Assembly (NCBI GenBank): GCA_937983015.1
Contig: CALKAK010000084.1
Location: forward strand, 1 to 7,720
Length of the DNA stretch: 7,720 nucleotides
Source of the DNA: an uncultured Bacillaceae bacterium
GTDB lineage: Bacteria; Bacillota; Bacilli; Bacillales; Caldibacillaceae
Direction: 5' to 3'
Shown: positions 5,928 to 7,720 of the stretch, in pieces
Layout of the letters: every line of letters begins with the position of its first letter
Position numbering within the stretch: position 1 is the stretch's first letter
Notes under the pieces: model-generated
What the model saw: the letters and a program-made list of their open reading frames with translations, nothing else
What the model was told of the DNA's origin: nothing
Databases searched by the model: none
Program-made: the position numbers and the translations under genes

Positions 5928-6353
5928 TTAATCAACAATTTCAATTCCCATGCTACGGGCTGTACCTTCTATTAGACGCACAGCAGATTCAATATCCACC
6001 GCATTTAAGTCAGGCATTTTCAATTCTGCAATCTCGCGCACTTTATCCCGGGTAACGGTAGCGACTTTGTTCCGGTTCGGTTCACCTGAACCTTTTTCAA
6101 TTCCGGCAGCTTTCTTTAACAATACAGCTGCAGGTGGTGTTTTTGTTATGAAGTCAAAGGAACGATCTTCGTAAACCGTAATTTCCACTGGAATAATCAT
6201 ACCAGCTTGATCAGCGGTACGTGCGTTAAACTCTTTACAAAAACCCATGATATTAATACCAGCTTGACCTAAAGCAGGACCTACTGGTGGCGCAGGGTTT
6301 GCCTTTCCCGCGGGAATTTGTAATTTAACAACATTAATGACTTTTTTAGCCAC
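5928..6353 (-). CDS. rplK: 50S ribosomal protein L11
   Basis: L11 binds the GTPase-associated centre of 23S rRNA with L10-L12 and is needed for RelA-type stringent signalling and thiostrepton action. The 141-residue product has the N-terminal domain with the proline-rich PAPPVGPALGQAGINIMGFC stretch (20-39), the linker ITKTPPAAVLLKKAAGIEKG (69-88) and the C-terminal rRNA-binding domain (RDKVREIAELKMPDLNA, 102-118; EGTARSMGIEIVD at the end). The start is GTG at 6351-6353 (MAKKVINVVKLQ). A GTG three codons further up (6360-6362) overlaps the AGGAGGTG SD and is rejected; the chosen start gives exactly the B. subtilis length. The gene has its own promoter just after nusG and a leader of about 110 bases carrying an L1-binding mimic. 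The stop is TAA. Confidence 0.97.
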   Translation of the reverse strand: MAKKVINVVKLQIPAGKANPAPPVGPALGQAGINIMGFCKEFNARTADQAGMIIPVEITVYEDRSFDFITKTPPAAVLLKKAAGIEKGSGEPNRNKVATVTRDKVREIAELKMPDLNAVDIESAVRLIEGTARSMGIEIVD

Positions 6354-6379
6354 GAGACACACCTCCTTAAGTCCGTGAT

Positions 6380-6405
6380 GTGGTTAATAGGGTTTCCCCT
6401 CCCAC
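6380..6405 (-). promoter_or_regulatory. L1-binding-site mimic before rplK
   Basis: On the minus strand GTGGGAGGGG, then AAACCC, then TATTAACCAC: a 4-bp outer stem GTGG/CCAC, an asymmetric internal loop, and an inner GGG-GAAA-CCC hairpin. It has the same plan and length (26 bases) as the element before rplA and the same GTGGGAGG ... ACCAC signature as the 23S rRNA L1 site. It ends 15 bases before the rplK SD. In E. coli L1 represses the rplK-rplA mRNA through one such site upstream of rplK. Confidence 0.7.
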
Positions 6406-6410
6406 TCAAA

Positions 6411-6435
6411 TGCAAATTCCTATGCGAAATTTGCA
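6411..6435 (-). repeat. Palindrome TGCAAATT / AATTTGCA in the rplK leader
   Basis: A perfect 8-base inverted repeat with a 9-base spacer, located between the promoter and the L1-type element. It would form an A/T-rich hairpin in the leader RNA; a protein-binding operator is also possible. There is no T run after it, so it is not a terminator. Confidence 0.5.
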
Positions 6436-6473
6436 CAATAAAAAAATCGATTCCTCGACATACTGACTTTGAA

Positions 6474-6502
6474 ATTCTAACAAATTTTACTCAACATTTC
6501 AA
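6474..6502 (-). promoter_or_regulatory. rplK-rplA promoter
   Basis: -35 TTGAAA (6497-6502, one mismatch), a 17-base spacer and -10 TAGAAT (6474-6479) preceded by TG one base away. It sits 11 bases after the nusG stop, and the expected start is near 6467. The box sequence TTGTTAGAAT is identical to that of the rplJ promoter. Confidence 0.82.
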
Positions 6503-6513
6503 GTATAACTTCT

Positions 6514-7047
6514 TTACATTTTCTTGATTTGGCTAAAATCCAGTTCTAAAGGCGTTTCTCTACCGAACATATTGACGAGAACTTTCACTTTGCCTTTCTC
6601 TTGATCGATTTCCTCTACAACCCCGGTGAAGTTTTCAAATGGACCTTCCGTTACCTGGACGGTCTCGCCAATTTCGAGATCGATATCCACTTTTTTCTCA
6701 TCAATGCCCATTTTCTTCAACAGTTTCTCAACTTCCTCTGGAAGTAATGGTGTCGGTTTGGAGCCACCGCCTGACGAACCAACAAATCCTGTCACACCGG
6801 GGGTGTTGCGTACAACATACCAAGAATCATCGGTCATGATTAATTCAACAAGTACATAACCGGGGAAAATTTTCTTTTTAACCACTTTCTTTTTCCCGTT
6901 CTTAATTTCTACTTCCTCTTCTTCGGGAACGATGACGCGAAAAATCTTATCTTGCATCCCCATCGTCTCAACACGTTTTTCTAAATTTGCTTTTACTTTA
7001 TTTTCATAACCAGAATACGTGTGGATCACGTACCAATTTTTTTCCAT
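6514..7047 (-). CDS. nusG: Transcription termination/antitermination protein NusG
   Basis: NusG binds the RNA polymerase clamp and modulates pausing, Rho-dependent termination and ribosome coupling. The 177 residues match B. subtilis NusG in length. The NGN domain (about 1-110) starts MEKNWYVIHTYSGYENKVKA and contains KKIFPGYVLVEL (58-69) and VVRNTPGVTGFVG (78-90). The KOW domain includes GETVQVTEGPFENFTGVVEE (127-146) and the protein ends LDFSQIKKM with TAA. The start is ATG at 7045-7047. An upstream in-frame extension to 7122 (25 residues) has no family similarity and crosses the leader. The SD is unusual: the purine-rich GGAGGGAAGGA lies 15-25 bases from the ATG, with a stem-loop between or around it. 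The gene follows secE by 261 bases, with a terminator-like hairpin in the gap. Confidence 0.97.
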   Translation of the reverse strand: MEKNWYVIHTYSGYENKVKANLEKRVETMGMQDKIFRVIVPEEEEVEIKNGKKKVVKKKIFPGYVLVELIMTDDSWYVVRNTPGVTGFVGSSGGGSKPTPLLPEEVEKLLKKMGIDEKKVDIDLEIGETVQVTEGPFENFTGVVEEIDQEKGKVKVLVNMFGRETPLELDFSQIKKM

Positions 7048-7048
7048 A

Positions 7049-7083
7049 TTAAGGGACGTTCTGTCCTTCCCTCCCGTCCTTAA
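7049..7083 (-). promoter_or_regulatory. Stem-loop presenting the nusG ribosome binding site
   Basis: On the minus strand TTAAGGACG (7075-7083) pairs with CGTCCCTTAA (7049-7058) with one bulged C. The 16-base loop contains GGAGGG, the only good SD. The stem ends one base before ATG. Linear SD-start spacing is about 20 bases, too long for direct use, so the fold may bring the SD near the start or control access to it. A smaller alternative, GGAC-AGAAC-GTCC, is also possible. Confidence 0.5.
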
Positions 7084-7172
7084 AAGCTGATACAGACATT
7101 TACACCTTCGGTAATATTCCATATAACGATTTCTATTAAATTTTATGATCCGAATCGGTCTCTTTTAGATAA

Positions 7173-7217
7173 ATTTGAGATAATTAAAAAACCCGTATCA
7201 CCGGGTTTTTCTCAAAT
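7173..7217 (-). terminator. Terminator-like hairpin between secE and nusG
   Basis: On the minus strand AAAAACCCG, loop GTGATA and CGGGTTTTT form a perfect 9-bp stem ending in six T. Flanking ATTTGAG (7211-7217) and CTCAAAT (7173-7179) can add an outer 7-bp stem. The inner hairpin has the form of an intrinsic terminator on either strand. It lies after secE and 126 bases before the nusG start. Confidence 0.75.
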
Positions 7218-7226
7218 CCTATTACC

Positions 7227-7256
7227 ATTATAACAAAGGATGTTGACGTTATTCAC
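7227..7256 (-). promoter_or_regulatory. Possible extended -10 promoter upstream of nusG
   Basis: A perfect TATAAT (7227-7232) with TG one base upstream (TGTTATAAT) forms an extended -10. At 17-18 bases spacing the -35 is poor (TGAATA or GTGAAT). The expected start, near 7220, lies only about ten bases before the terminator stem. Either this promoter feeds an attenuator or the match is chance in A/T-rich DNA. Confidence 0.5.
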
Positions 7257-7308
7257 AAAAAAATTTAAATTCTTTATTCCAGGAAACAATATCTCGCACA
7301 AATGTATA

Positions 7309-7512
7309 TTAATAAAGGATTAACTCGAGCAGAAATGAGATCCCTAGATCGATCAGTGTGAAAAAAATACCGAAAATGATGATTGTAGTGATTACCGTAA
7401 TTGTATATTTGGTTAACTCGTTTTTTCTGGGCCAGCGAACTTTCCGCAACTCGGATGTAACTTTTTGCAAAAACTGGGGGATCCCTCTAAAAAAACTAAC
7501 GATGCTTTCCAT
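7309..7512 (-). CDS. secE: Preprotein translocase subunit SecE
   Basis: SecE is the small essential clamp subunit of the SecYEG channel in the cytoplasmic membrane. The 67-residue protein has the short single-helix form usual in Gram-positives. It has an amphipathic N-terminal helix (ESIVSFFRGIPQFLQKV), the conserved cytoplasmic motif ELRKVRWPRKNELTKYT (21-37), which packs against SecY, and one hydrophobic membrane segment at about 38-60 (VITTIIIFGIFFTLIDLGIS). The start is ATG at 7510-7512, six bases after GGAGG. The stop is TAA. Its position ahead of nusG is conserved across bacteria. Many Bacillales have rpmG directly upstream; it is not visible here within the 208 bases left in the window. 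Confidence 0.96.
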   Translation of the reverse strand: MESIVSFFRGIPQFLQKVTSELRKVRWPRKNELTKYTITVITTIIIFGIFFTLIDLGISFLLELILY

Positions 7513-7556
7513 TTTAAACCTCCAAACGGGTATATTAGTGCCAATAAGCGCTTGAT

Positions 7557-7585
7557 CCTATATCTTTTCAGGAAACACATGACAA
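7557..7585 (-). promoter_or_regulatory. Possible secE promoter
   Basis: TTGTCA (7580-7585, one mismatch to the -35 consensus), a 17-base spacer and TATAGG (7557-7562, first four bases of TATAAT). The start would be near 7550, leaving a leader of about 38 bases before secE. The spacing is ideal but the -10 is weak. Confidence 0.4.
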
Positions 7586-7603
7586 TTTATCCATAAATTT
7601 CGT

Positions 7604-7720
7604 TTACTCATCAACCAACCATATTTCCTTCATCGAACAAACTTTATCATGTTGCCGCTTGACACCCAACATGGCGCTGTAAACCACGGTTGACCAAGCC
7701 ACGGCCGTCCGGGTTTCCTT
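7604..7720 (-). CDS. Unrecognised open frame entering from the right edge (3' end only)
   Basis: The minus strand is open for 38 codons from the window edge to TAA at 7604-7606, reading KETRTAVAWSTVVYSAMLGV and ending MKEIWLVDE. I recognise no family: it is neither the C-terminus of RpmG (L33) nor of SigH, the usual upstream neighbours. The bases near the edge are more G+C-rich than the secE leader. An open frame this short can occur by chance. A 7-bp palindrome, CATGTTG/CAACATG (7648-7673), lies inside it. Confidence 0.2.
   Translation of the reverse strand, partial: KETRTAVAWSTVVYSAMLGVKRQHDKVCSMKEIWLVDE

Noticed and set aside
6440..6458. Intrinsic terminator in the rplK leader
   Set aside because: The stem is only TCGA/TCGA (4 bp), too weak despite the seven T; kept only as a note in the palindrome finding.
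7048..7122. N-terminal extension of NusG by 25 residues
   Set aside because: The family begins at MEKNWYVIHTYSGYE; the extension is translated leader containing the SD stem-loop.
7513..7720. tRNA gene or rpmG upstream of secE
   Set aside because: No cloverleaf or GTTCGA-type T-arm with an acceptor stem, and no L33 motif, could be found on the minus strand.
1..7720. CRISPR array, insertion sequence or phage element
   Set aside because: No spaced direct repeats, transposase or terminal inverted repeats were seen; apart from the edges, the window is fully accounted for by conserved housekeeping genes and their leaders.

Overview
The window carries one contiguous, minus-strand stretch of the transcription/translation supercluster of a low-to-moderate G+C Firmicute, most likely of the order Bacillales. 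In transcription order (right to left) it reads secE, nusG, rplK (L11), rplA (L1), rplJ (L10), rplL (L7/L12), an RsmC-like class I methyltransferase (ybxB position), and rpoB. The evidence for Bacillales is the methyltransferase gene between rplL and rpoB, a TTG start on rpoB, GTG starts on rplK and the methyltransferase, strong AGGAGG-type ribosome binding sites, Bacillus-like protein lengths (NusG 177, L11 141, L1 229, L10 168, L7/L12 121 residues) and an L10 leader attenuator. Genus cannot be assigned by eye.

Layout. Positions 7720-7513 lie upstream of secE; they hold a plausible promoter and a short unrecognised open frame that runs off the window, and no rpmG is visible. secE (7512-7309) is followed by a TATAAT box and an intrinsic-terminator-like hairpin, then nusG (7047-6514). 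A promoter just after nusG leads into rplK (6353-5928). A long structured spacer precedes rplA (5760-5071). A second consensus promoter just after rplA starts the L10 leader (about 5027-4860), which ends in a terminator/antiterminator switch before rplJ (4825-4319) and rplL (4287-3922). A strong terminator (3859-3888) follows rplL, then the methyltransferase gene (3805-3203), a 219-base rpoB leader with another terminator-like hairpin, and rpoB from 2983 to the left edge.

How it works together. SecE is a subunit of the SecYEG translocon; NusG and RpoB belong to the transcription elongation machinery; L11, L1, L10 and L7/L12 form the two mobile ribosomal stalks. The regulatory RNA layer is the most informative part: an L10 leader, two copies of a motif that copies the 23S rRNA L1-binding site (one before rplK, one before rplA), and terminators or attenuators before nusG, rplJ and rpoB. 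This suggests feedback at several points within one gene string.

The gene content is conventional and I see no new biological system. The oddest feature is an in-frame TGA in rpoB at 59-61, after 974 of roughly 1,190 expected residues, with recognisable RpoB sequence continuing in the same frame to the window edge. Atypical residues cluster in the last 80 bases and the stop sits in the loop of a perfect small palindrome. I favour a sequence or assembly error at a contig end over biology.
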